DNA of 64,000 nucleotides from Rhabditoides inermis (Eukaryota > Nematoda > Chromadorea > Rhabditida > Rhabditidae): assembly GCA_963966185.1 (NCBI GenBank), contig CAWZYM010000397.1:295563-359562 (forward strand). The letters run 5' to 3'. Shown here piece by piece: positions 49,301-52,563 of this stretch. The position numbers and the translations under genes are program-made. The number at the start of each line of letters is the position of its first letter. Position 1 is the stretch's first letter. Under the pieces are notes generated by a model. The model was not told the origin of the DNA. It saw nothing but the letters and a program-made list of their open reading frames with translations, and searched no databases.

Positions 49301-51717
49301 GCATATAAGCATTATTTCAGTAGACAACAATACTGCTTCGGAGTACAGTGAATCTGGACAGACATTGTCTGTGTCTCAATAGGTAGGGTAAGCAAACAAG
49401 TCGGTGCTGGTTTTTATGACGTAACAGGTGAGAAGGTGTCAATGGACTGTAGGGTGCGGCGATTACGTCATTTAGCCGCCCGGTAGATATGATTGATGTA
49501 TTATTGATAAAAGCCGCATGAAACGATTTATAAACAATAATAGACCATATTCAAAGTTATAATATTAAGAAAATGTCAACAGAATTAAAACAATAAATCG
49601 TTCTCTTTAAAAACAGAAACTGTATAAAGTGGTGTGCGCATCCCTGTTATTCAATACACCTCAGGATGTGTTTGGTAATCGTAGGTTGTCTTTGTACTCA
49701 CTGAACTCGAGTTGGTAGATGATCGACTGGCTGTGTTTGCGCGGCATGGGTGACCTCATCAACAGACGCGGCGCGCTTGCTATCGATTGATTATCGATTG
49801 TTTGCTCAAGGGACGCGGCATTATCGATTGATTATCGATTGTTTGCACAGAGGGACGCGGCGTTATCGATTGATTATCGATTGTTTGCTCAAGGGGCGGG
49901 GCCTATTATCGATTGATTATCGATTGATTATCGATTAAAACACTGGCAGATGCTAATTTGGGGCTAAAATCATATGTTTACTCAAGGGGGCGGGGCCTAA
50001 ACGCTAATTTGGGGCTAAAATCATATGTTTACTCAAGGGGGCGGGGCCCAAACGCTAATTTGGGGCAAAAATCATATATATGATTTTAGCCCCAAATTAG
50101 CTGGATAAATACTACTCGCAGAACATTGTTTTTATACATGATCTATAGATTTATAAAATTTACAATTTACATTTACATATTATTTATTGTCACATCTAGA
50201 AAGTGCAGTCTTCGTTCGAGCTGCGTCTGCTCGCCTCGTCTGTGGCGTTGTGCGTGGTGTTCAGTACGAACACTGCCGTCCAACTCGCCACCATACTCGC
50301 CGATCCAGACACGGTCATGTACCTGCACGGACTCAGGTATATTATTATAGTTCACACTGTACACACAAAATATATTGTGGAAAATACGAGAAAAACCTGT
50401 GTGCAAAAAAGCGTATCAATACGCTTTACTTATTTGCGTGTTTATGTACCACGTAGATTTTTTTTCGTTATTTGGACTGGAACTTTATATGTTCGTGTTG
50501 ATGGTGGATTTCTCGTTCTTTATGTCGCAGTAGTACAAGACACCCTCGGTTTTACACTATCCATTAGTGCGCGTATAAGTCTACTACGTGCAGGTAGAAA
50601 ATTGGTTACTGTTTTCTGATTATCTTTCAAAAGTACTTCCAAGTAAAAGTAGTTGGTTTGTACTGTTGTCTCAGTTGAGCAAAAGGACTGACATGTTTTC
50701 AATGGAGACATGTGCCAACAGGCTCTCTCTCTCATACCAGTGCAAAGCGGCCATATTATAATGAACGCGTTTACAAAGTTATGCAGTTATTATCTAAAAA
50801 CACAACTTCTGTTGTAACATAACACGTCGAATAATGCTGAGAGCCTGTTTGCACATGTCTCCATTGAAAACATGTCAGTCCTTTTGCTCAACTGAGACAA
50901 CAGTACAAACCAACTACTTTTACTTGGAAGTACTTTTGAAAGATAATATCTGTCCTTTTCTTAAGTTTTGTTTCACAAAATTATATTTTCATACACGTTC
51001 GCGATTCGCTGCGAGGATACCGACGCGCACCCGCTATTCGCCTCTCTCTCTCACTCACACACAGAGGGGGCGGGGCGAAAGCGATTGTCCGACGCCCGAC
51101 ACCAATCTCAATCCGCACTCGAATGCGGACTCTCCGTATCTCGCTTCAAATTCAATCAAACTCAATACAACTTTCTATAACTCTATCGAATAGAGATGTG
51201 AATGCAATGTAACAGTGGAAATCACTTCAAAATGAGGAAAAGTGCTTCATCCGGGAAAAGTCGTTTTTGAGCATTCTAGCGCGCGGGGACATCCAGTACA
51301 AACGAGAGGGCGCTGGCGCGCCCTCTCTAATTGCACACGCTTGATTGCCACTCAAGTTTTCAAGCATTGCATTATCGTCACGAGTAGCAAATGAGATGTG
51401 AGCACGGAGTGTGCTGGCGCACATATAGACATTAGACATACGCACATTACATACATAAAACAATTAGAGGAAATCTGTAACATTGTTATATTATGTCACT
51501 GTCCAACAGACTTACGGTCACTGTTTTCAGTTATCCAATCATCGACCTTCTCTATTCCACTCAACCGTGGGTGCTTCTGCTGACGGCGTCTGTGATTCGT
51601 CCGGCTATGCGGAGGACGCTCCACTCGCTCGTCCGCCCTCACAAACTCCGCGCCTCTGCTCCTGTGAACGTTGCTGTTTCTCCAGCTAACACACCACACA
51701 ACATTTCCGTGCATTGA
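28308..51717 (+). CDS. 7TM chemoreceptor gene (Srg-superfamily-like), split by a 20.8-kb intronic insertion
   Basis: Six exons, all phase-consistent: 28308-28577, 28622-28777, 28820-29095, 29142-29246, 50200-50336 and 51531-51717. The first exon starts MFLSESALLRYIRQC and contains a hydrophobic helix (FLFAIGTISSLLHIFLIISI). Later exons give further hydrophobic helices, the motif LGQILFAINRFSAAFRP (as in nematode Srg/Srv/Sru receptors), IWVIPLCIMLPV, SLFATSVSLVLYSITIYVL, RLLASSVALCVVF, and the last helix with SYPIIDLLYSTQPWVLLL. Subfamily not assigned. The fourth intron starts at 29247 with GTGATT and ends at 50199 with TCTAG. It would be only about 100 bp without the palindromic element, which lies wholly inside it, so the coding frame is intact and could still be spliced. 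Expression across a 21-kb palindromic intron is uncertain. Confidence 0.7.
29267..29272. repeat. Target-site duplication, left copy (CGCAGA)
   Basis: CGCAGA directly precedes the first base of the left arm, and the same six bases follow the right arm at 50117-50122. A 6-bp duplication is the Polinton/Maverick hallmark. Collapsing the two copies restores a normal short intron of the chemoreceptor gene. Confidence 0.85.
29285..29640. repeat. Subterminal tandem repeats, left end
   Basis: Outer block: three units of about 55 bp built on CTAATTTGGGGCTAAAATC, CATATG and a GGCCCCGCCCCCTTGAG core, the first arranged head-to-head. Inner block: about four units of about 47 bp with ATCGATAATCAATCGAT and GCCGCGTCCCTTGAG. 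The mirror copy is at 49749-50104. Such arrays often bind a transposase or initiator; that role is inference. Confidence 0.85.
30007..30176 (-). CDS. Arm ORF tail next to PAT, left copy
   Basis: Mirror of 49213-49382; see that entry. Confidence 0.3.
30719..31748 (-). CDS. PAT tyrosine recombinase, left-arm copy
   Basis: Mirror of 47641-48670, with the same two short introns and catalytic residues; see that entry. Confidence 0.85.
32042..34018 (-). CDS. PAT reverse transcriptase-RNase H, left-arm copy
   Basis: Mirror of 45371-47347; see that entry. Confidence 0.88.
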   Translation of the reverse strand, partial: GEFLGDGVRECLGFWLAIGAGPFVASVIRRGFSLDFVSDPVVPKEPNRASSREHGKFVDDSIASYLRDGVVSEVFSEPDVVSPLSVDVRPSGKLRLILDLKRLNAFLPKYPMRFEDARTLWSFARSFTFGATFDLHAGYHHFQIDPRDRQFLGFQWGETVHGVPRFFTFTALPFGLSPAAFVFSKCLRVLVEHWRADGIQVTMFLDDGIILGRSELEVQQAVDRVRRDLVSAGLVAAEEKCQWHPRDVVEWLGLVWDLRRKEVWPSSRRLESAIDRVEKCLSGRGGLSGPERSVSLLQCVNGTLASLSLLVPDGLRNTRRLLSLAADGSLRWWHGDEEVEVRQGHANIGKSRVIGDAELRELRWWLSVLRAGCRRSLYDDERPFSVIIETDASADALGVIVRKGDEERSTSRNLSLEEECQSSAYRELLGILFAAEVFGGEWRGLRVLFKTDSTCASLIIERGSMSDKLQALCERFWECARVHGFDAVVSWVPRGENAAADSESRVVDTDDWGIRPDIFRLVSRRFGPHDVDIFASSTNHQLPRFFSRRPDVGSLGCDIWRSVEAWEGRLWACPPPKLIARFLSEAERRHSRGTLVAPLWRSAPYFPLLKPGGEWAPFVVDSLVYGKGARVITPAPRGNEVFKSDRLDFPLAFISFAF
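34014..34688 (-). CDS. PAT Gag-like protein, left-arm copy
   Basis: Mirror of 44701-45375; see that entry. Confidence 0.8.
   Translation of the reverse strand: MSAPPVVPGAVPPVAAPAAVVAPPAAPPAPPAAPAPGAPIALDVLAASLRPFLQLREPRAQPPALANKSFAAQASVLHKALSSLDETLVSRDPTEKIKEAISVLEKRYHLVVAADRDPSVLKLADGVDALAALPGGSGVDDPLRLLLLSKALQGDSGRESRSSRSDDRRRSRSRSPFRTGDGGSRGRRPASGYGMGNGSGGSSSKSRCFRCQRFGHVAASCRHW
35147..35263 (-). CDS. Short arm exon next to PAT, left copy
   Basis: Mirror of 44126-44242; see that entry. Confidence 0.3.
   Translation of the reverse strand, partial: AALQLDMSNLLVHRHAVTDSELARLRRDAELARSSPQL
35779..36084 (+). CDS. 101-residue helical/basic ORF, left copy
   Basis: Single-exon ORF starting MSGRIIRHINFLRRVQKNG. 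It contains LIKTASNGEIGILIELVYNL, then a basic helix (KKKIFKRYMETLVVL), and ends with KARQALLTDGKILVKPLAEA. This layout (an AS-x-GEI helix, KKxxxKxY, and a downstream leucine-rich end) is reminiscent of the short conserved ORF found in many Polintons/adintoviruses and some animal DNA viruses; function unknown. The family link is a recollection of pattern, not a search. Preceded by AT-rich sequence; the next ORF (36146) reads the same way 61 bases downstream. Confidence 0.6.
   Translation: MSGRIIRHINFLRRVQKNGSLIKTASNGEIGILIELVYNLIHNRLKVDAVKKKIFKRYMETLVVLSQIRQCEKARQALLTDGKILVKPLAEAAVMAVREPI
36146..36664 (+). CDS. 172-residue ORF with Cys-rich start and basic tail, left copy
   Basis: Starts MNKCPCDNYSSIASDV, with no recognised family. 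It has a Cys-containing N-terminal region (CPCD, FDCYCKSK), a Pro-rich linker, an acidic stretch (EPEESGADDSN) and a strongly basic nuclear-localisation-like run (TRKRLRTEEN, GNKKKKIKLQ) ending RLRIRLWKTAI. It follows the 101-residue ORF in the same direction. Possibly a DNA- or nucleoprotein-associated virus-like protein; that is a guess from composition. Confidence 0.5.
   Translation: MNKCPCDNYSSIASDVSTRGNALYDNRLTEAQKFAFYADHIARSIDLNQQIWWDKSAHVNSGMVFDCYCKSKTIPPPATTSPRQPIFQPVRRNDKVSDGKVFPSEPEESGADDSNKVFEKGADQADHAPTLRTRKRLRTEENEEEGNKKKKIKLQNGSGYDRLRIRLWKTAI
36912..36950 (+). other. MSGRKTRVNVSD mini-ORF, left arm
   Basis: A 12-codon frame after ATAAAATATG that ends in TAA. It is a diverged copy of the exon-like MSGRKARVDVPDWN start at 39129 in the unique centre; probably a decayed 5' exon. 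Confidence 0.35.
37578..37757 (+). CDS. 59-residue ORF, left arm
   Basis: Starts MIAGGACQVASTIDLDLW and ends EKASGRPVVFR. No recognised motif. An exactly matching mirror copy lies at 41632-41811 (minus). Coding status uncertain. Confidence 0.25.
   Translation: MIAGGACQVASTIDLDLWQQPKLLLNYLNIVLTCHPQSAEYVLERRGLEKASGRPVVFR
37926..38177 (-). CDS. Single-TM small protein, left copy
   Basis: Mirror of 41212-41463; see that entry. Confidence 0.45.
   Translation of the reverse strand, partial: GNPDFATTTTSFLSNGSISRRPHGLFTTILIIFLALIVALLVVIEYYYHECECKCGEIELIFPAIPSTPSSLRPISDTTVFDS
38177..38497 (-). CDS. 106-residue acidic-start ORF, left copy
   Basis: Mirror of 40892-41212; see that entry. Confidence 0.5.
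   Translation of the reverse strand: MASSEEEGEDAFISSHLDDLANNFPSSEQLKISQFAFAHGLKYKETMSLYKRFTEIATLYYRLSMSTLPFHRRERVKINQEMDTLFAYLMRRWKVSASSLCQLLYF
38730..38868. repeat. Tandem GAGGGACCAATCA repeats across the left arm/centre junction
   Basis: Four units of about 33 bp built on TTTGAGGGACCAATCA, NTTATCAA and CTCCCAAA. The mirror symmetry stops inside the third unit (38806), so about two units belong only to the left side. Related GAGGGACCAA motifs recur at about 35315-35335 and 35604. Confidence 0.85.
39138..39353. repeat. Inverted 21-bp motif pair in the centre
   Basis: GCGTGTGGACGTGCCTGAC near 39141-39160 recurs inverted as GTCAGGCACGTCCACACGC near 39333-39352. A diverged form (ACGTGTGAACGTGTCTGAC) is in the arms near 36929. 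This may be a binding-site pair or the remnant of an inverted exon. Confidence 0.7.
39763..40158 (+). CDS. Adenain-like cysteine protease (Polinton/adintovirus-type PRO)
   Basis: 131 residues from ATG 39763. The catalytic layout of the C5/adenain family is visible: His50 in GTHWFAIKG, Asp65 in YFFDSFG, Gln94 in NQSKREVS and Cys101 in SCGGHCLFV. The Gln-Cys spacing of 7 equals that of adenovirus protease (Gln115/Cys122, established). Polintons use such a protease to mature virion proteins. The protein is shorter than usual (adenain is about 200 residues), and the sequence after CLFV diverges abruptly, so the C-terminal helices are probably lost by frameshift or truncation. It is the only ORF of clear function in the unique centre, flanked by the inverted arms. 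Confidence 0.75.
   Translation: MDSRTLNNFGRNVIDSSFLGVFPADRLPRTVPRTFSLIVNDSIHTSEGTHWFAIKGDGSTAYFFDSFGRKPVNAYICHFMRHFHIVKYNAIQNQSKREVSCGGHCLFVNGEPTIRTPAMHCSVIGSRSVCR
40379..40457. repeat. CT/CCCT microsatellite in the centre
   Basis: Pyrimidine-only tract of CT and CCCT units between the protease ORF and the right arm; open frames through it are artefacts. Confidence 0.85.
40892..41212 (+). CDS. 106-residue acidic-start ORF, right copy
   Basis: Starts MASSEEEGEDAFISSHLDDL and is largely helical (SEQLKISQFAFAHGLKYKE, TEIATLYYRLS), ending in a basic stretch and CQLLYF-stop. No family recognised. Its stop TAG lies in GTATTTTTAG, which is also a splice-acceptor-like sequence leading into the single-TM frame immediately downstream, so the two may be exons of one gene. 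Confidence 0.5.
   Translation: MASSEEEGEDAFISSHLDDLANNFPSSEQLKISQFAFAHGLKYKETMSLYKRFTEIATLYYRLSMSTLPFHRRERVKINQEMDTLFAYLMRRWKVSASSLCQLLYF
41212..41463 (+). CDS. Single-TM small protein, right copy
   Basis: An open frame entering from the TTTTTAG junction (no in-frame ATG upstream), so probably a second exon. It encodes SNGSISRRPHG, a strong membrane helix (LFTTILIIFLALIVALLVVI), then a Cys-rich juxtamembrane segment (EYYYHECECKCGE) and a short tail ending DTTVFDS. Small single-TM proteins are found in Polintons and large DNA viruses (membrane or minor virion roles), but this one has no recognised relative. Confidence 0.45.
   Translation, partial: GNPDFATTTTSFLSNGSISRRPHGLFTTILIIFLALIVALLVVIEYYYHECECKCGEIELIFPAIPSTPSSLRPISDTTVFDS
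41632..41811 (-). CDS. 59-residue ORF, right arm
   Basis: Mirror of 37578-37757; no recognised motif. Confidence 0.25.
   Translation of the reverse strand: MIAGGACQVASTIDLDLWQQPKLLLNYLNIVLTCHPQSAEYVLERRGLEKASGRPVVFR
42725..43243 (-). CDS. 172-residue ORF with Cys-rich start and basic tail, right copy
   Basis: Mirror of 36146-36664; see that entry. Confidence 0.5.
   Translation of the reverse strand: MNKCPCDNYSSIASDVSTRGNALYDNRLTEAQKFAFYADHIARSIDLNQQIWWDKSAHVNSGMVFDCYCKSKTIPPPATTSPRQPIFQPVRRNDKVSDGKVFPSEPEESGADDSNKVFEKGADQADHAPTLRTRKRLRTEENEEEGNKKKKIKLQNGSGYDRLRIRLWKTAI
43305..43610 (-). CDS. 101-residue helical/basic ORF, right copy
   Basis: Mirror of 35779-36084; see that entry. Confidence 0.6.
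   Translation of the reverse strand: MSGRIIRHINFLRRVQKNGSLIKTASNGEIGILIELVYNLIHNRLKVDAVKKKIFKRYMETLVVLSQIRQCEKARQALLTDGKILVKPLAEAAVMAVREPI
44126..44242 (+). CDS. Short arm exon next to PAT, right copy
   Basis: Follows an acceptor (TTTACAG) and encodes AALQLDMSNLLVHRH, AVTDSELARLRRDAE and LARSSPQL-stop. PAT begins 14 bases later. The flanks of PAT join into GTGGTTAGTTTGTG...TTCGTTCAG, which looks like a small intron, so PAT may have inserted into an intron of a Polinton gene whose next exon is 49213-49382. The phases do not join simply, so this stays open. Confidence 0.3.
   Translation, partial: AALQLDMSNLLVHRHAVTDSELARLRRDAELARSSPQL
44256..44399. repeat. PAT split direct repeat A1
   Basis: Starts GCGTGTTTAGAACTCCGCCC and ends CTACGCGCTTGG; identical to A2 at 47458-47601. 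Contains an ATG at 44356. Confidence 0.92.
44356..44398 (+). other. Candidate leader exon in A1 for the PAT recombinase
   Basis: ATG 44356 opens MSVVKFHRSSFYAL and reaches a donor (G|GTGACG) in phase 1. The recombinase frame begins at an acceptor (CATTGCAG, ending 47640) needing exactly one preceding base, and the join gives a Gly codon in frame. The A2 copy has the same ATG but not the donor (GGCCCC follows). Suggests a spliced subgenomic message for the recombinase. Confidence 0.4.
44701..45375 (+). CDS. PAT Gag-like protein with zinc knuckle
   Basis: 224 residues from ATG 44701, placed just after a TTTTGCAG acceptor-like site. The N-terminal part is Ala/Pro-rich, followed by a helical capsid-like region (FAAQASVLHKALSSLDETLV, IKEAISVLEKRYHLVVAAD), an Arg/Ser-rich segment (SRSPFRTGDG), and a C-terminal CCHC knuckle CFRCQRFGHVAASC. 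Presumably it packages element RNA in cytoplasmic particles. The stop overlaps the entry of the RT frame, which is open in +1 relative to gag; a GTGAGT donor also sits on the gag stop, so RT could be made by frameshifting or splicing. Confidence 0.8.
   Translation: MSAPPVVPGAVPPVAAPAAVVAPPAAPPAPPAAPAPGAPIALDVLAASLRPFLQLREPRAQPPALANKSFAAQASVLHKALSSLDETLVSRDPTEKIKEAISVLEKRYHLVVAADRDPSVLKLADGVDALAALPGGSGVDDPLRLLLLSKALQGDSGRESRSSRSDDRRRSRSRSPFRTGDGGSRGRRPASGYGMGNGSGGSSSKSRCFRCQRFGHVAASCRHW
45371..47347 (+). CDS. PAT reverse transcriptase-RNase H polyprotein
   Basis: About 658 residues in one open frame to TAG 47345-47347. The frame also runs upstream, overlapping gag, but without an obvious start of its own. 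RT motifs: GKLRLILDLKRLNAFLPK, FTFGATFDLHAGYHHFQI, FTALPFGLSPAAFVFSK and the catalytic MFLDDGIILG. RNase H motifs: IETDASADALGV, AYRELLGILFA, FKTDSTCASL and ENAAADSESR. After RNase H comes the DIRS-order module VDIFASSTNHQLPRFFSR...WACPPPKLI, which non-DIRS retrotransposons lack. It copies element RNA to DNA for circular-intermediate integration by the recombinase. No internal stops or frameshifts seen. Confidence 0.9.
   Translation, partial: GEFLGDGVRECLGFWLAIGAGPFVASVIRRGFSLDFVSDPVVPKEPNRASSREHGKFVDDSIASYLRDGVVSEVFSEPDVVSPLSVDVRPSGKLRLILDLKRLNAFLPKYPMRFEDARTLWSFARSFTFGATFDLHAGYHHFQIDPRDRQFLGFQWGETVHGVPRFFTFTALPFGLSPAAFVFSKCLRVLVEHWRADGIQVTMFLDDGIILGRSELEVQQAVDRVRRDLVSAGLVAAEEKCQWHPRDVVEWLGLVWDLRRKEVWPSSRRLESAIDRVEKCLSGRGGLSGPERSVSLLQCVNGTLASLSLLVPDGLRNTRRLLSLAADGSLRWWHGDEEVEVRQGHANIGKSRVIGDAELRELRWWLSVLRAGCRRSLYDDERPFSVIIETDASADALGVIVRKGDEERSTSRNLSLEEECQSSAYRELLGILFAAEVFGGEWRGLRVLFKTDSTCASLIIERGSMSDKLQALCERFWECARVHGFDAVVSWVPRGENAAADSESRVVDTDDWGIRPDIFRLVSRRFGPHDVDIFASSTNHQLPRFFSRRPDVGSLGCDIWRSVEAWEGRLWACPPPKLIARFLSEAERRHSRGTLVAPLWRSAPYFPLLKPGGEWAPFVVDSLVYGKGARVITPAPRGNEVFKSDRLDFPLAFISFAF
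47368..47457. repeat. PAT split direct repeat B1
   Basis: Starts AGCCCGTTCCACCCTTATAT and ends CAGCTATAAT; identical to B2 at 49098-49187. Contains an internal palindrome (AGCGTTATAGCGG with CCGCTATAACGCT-type symmetry). Confidence 0.92.
47458..47601. repeat. PAT split direct repeat A2
   Basis: Identical to A1; directly abuts B1. Confidence 0.92.
47641..48670 (+). CDS. PAT tyrosine recombinase (YR)
   Basis: Three exons: 47641-48188, 48236-48448 and 48494-48670, with short introns (47 and 45 bp) and consistent phase 0 joins; stop TAG 48668-48670. The first part is a core-binding-like helical domain (FEKVISTSKAPTTISAYKSA). Catalytic residues: Arg in LLRVSEVCAL, His and Arg in HGLRSGGAS, Trp in GRWRSASSL, and the nucleophile Tyr in LDSYVS. 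It replaces an integrase: the reverse-transcribed circle is recombined into the target without duplication. The N-terminus is probably supplied by a spliced leader exon in A1 (44356-44398). Placement between A2 and B2, downstream of RT, fits the split-repeat architecture. Confidence 0.88.
48671..49097 (+). other. PAT 3' region with open frame running into B2
   Basis: Downstream of the recombinase. From an acceptor-like CTTGCAG (about 48972) an open frame (AGSVFSRGTGALIDTVGFPG, ARSTLISFVAKEGDSWF) continues into B2 and stops in its TTCTAA. No family recognised; it may be a small extra exon or untranslated. Confidence 0.35.
49098..49187. repeat. PAT split direct repeat B2
   Basis: Identical to B1; marks the 3' end of the PAT copy. 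Confidence 0.92.
49213..49382 (+). CDS. Arm ORF tail next to PAT, right copy
   Basis: Follows an acceptor (TTCGTTCAG) 25 bases after PAT. Encodes ARYTATIGGVSNNRVRLYMT, HAYSHFGEKHISIISVDN and a Ser/Thr-rich end LSVSQ-stop. It looks like the last exon of an arm gene disrupted or spanned by PAT. Family not recognised. Confidence 0.3.
49749..50104. repeat. Subterminal tandem repeats, right end
   Basis: Mirror copy of the left subterminal arrays, with one or two base differences. Confidence 0.85.
50117..50122. repeat. Target-site duplication, right copy (CGCAGA)
   Basis: Second copy of the 6-bp duplication flanking the palindromic element. Confidence 0.85.
50619..50947. mobile_element. Fold-back (MITE-like) inverted repeat in the last intron
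   Basis: 50619-50730 (ATTATCTTTCAAAAGTACTT...) recurs inverted at about 50837-50947, with about 105 bp of spacer, forming a potential long hairpin. It lies in the 1.2-kb last intron of the chemoreceptor gene. No coding capacity. No target duplication was established, so MITE is a working label. Confidence 0.75.
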
Positions 51718-52540
51718 TATTGACACAGACAATCAGCTCTATGCACATGTTATTGAGTTATTTGTTGTATTTTGTGACTGATTTTTTTTGTGAAAATAGT
51801 TTTGATTACAATCAGAGCCAAGTTAATAATGTATTTGTGGTAATCAGGAGCAAAACTAATTGGGAAAGATGTTAATGTGTCTGCTACATGGTGAAGATTC
51901 ACAGTAGTACTGTAATATGTCACCTATTGAATCTAGACAGAATGATAATCGTTCGAAAACAATCGAGCAGTGGTGGACGGATATCTGTGACAATCTATAA
52001 GTCTATTGGTCTACGCTGACGAATCAGACTTTTCGCTCATCTTTTCACATGGCAAACCGTTTACATGATTTTCATCTCACTCACTTATTGTAACGAAGCA
52101 CCTTCCCTACAGTAAACCATTCCTCCTTTAGTCTGCTCATTAGAGAGGAGCGCCCTCTCTTTTGGCTTAGGATAGGGCTCGCGCCAGAAAACCAGAGGAC
52201 ATATTAACAATAATGTGAACTCATATAATTCATGCTATGTAGTTAGATTCGCACGGTTCTCTGTCTCTGTACTCTGTCTCCCCAGACACAATTCTTGTCA
52301 ATTTTGTGTGTTCCGAGTGACACTCCTCCTCTCGTTCAGAGGTCGACTAGATCCGCCAGCATTGACATATCCATGCGAACCATGGACAACATCGTACAGG
52401 AAATTCCCTTGTAATAAGCATATCTATTAGCAAGGCAAACTCGTCCCTATTTGCATTCCCATAAGCCTGATAAAAATTAGTCATTTCTCGCGAACTCGCC
52501 GATTTGCATGTCTGGAGGGGCGAATAAAAGGCGGGCACGG
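51718..52540. other. Intergenic; msp-like promoter at its end
   Basis: AT-rich, no gene seen. At the end, AATAAAAG (52523-52530) is a TATA-like box about 35 bases upstream of the ATGGCTCAGTC start typical of nematode major sperm protein genes. Confidence 0.45.
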
Positions 52541-52563
52541 CGGGCTGTTGGCATCCTTTCGCC

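Larger units (their letters stand above)
29273..50116. mobile_element. 20.8-kb palindromic Maverick/Polinton-like element with nested PAT retrotransposons
   Basis: Every feature in 29273-38806 recurs inverted in 40583-50116, with coordinates summing to 79389. The ends read AGTAGTATT...AATACTACT, and a 6-bp target duplication flanks them. The unique centre encodes an adenain-like protease, the Polinton maturation protease, and each arm has small virus-like ORFs. These points suggest a Maverick/Polinton (adintovirus-type) origin. Protein-primed DNA polymerase B, retroviral-type integrase, packaging ATPase and capsid genes were looked for among the reading frames and not seen, so the copy is presumably non-autonomous. 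Each arm also holds a complete-looking PAT-like retrotransposon. Arms differ at very few positions (three noted by eye), implying recent formation or ongoing gene conversion. An alternative is a different, undescribed long-palindrome transposon class that captured the protease. Confidence 0.75.
40583..50116. repeat. Right inverted arm, 9534 bp
   Basis: Mirror copy of 29273-38806. In this orientation the nested PAT retrotransposon reads on the plus strand. Confidence 0.95.

Noticed and set aside
29273..50116. The palindrome as a pure assembly artefact
   Set aside because: Not excluded, but less likely: there is a unique 1776-bp centre, at least three base differences between arms, and a precise 6-bp duplication that restores a host intron. 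Long reads would settle it.
29273..50116. Search for DNA polymerase B, integrase, packaging ATPase and capsid genes in the element
   Set aside because: No frame in the arms or centre shows their motifs, so I do not claim a complete Maverick or virus.
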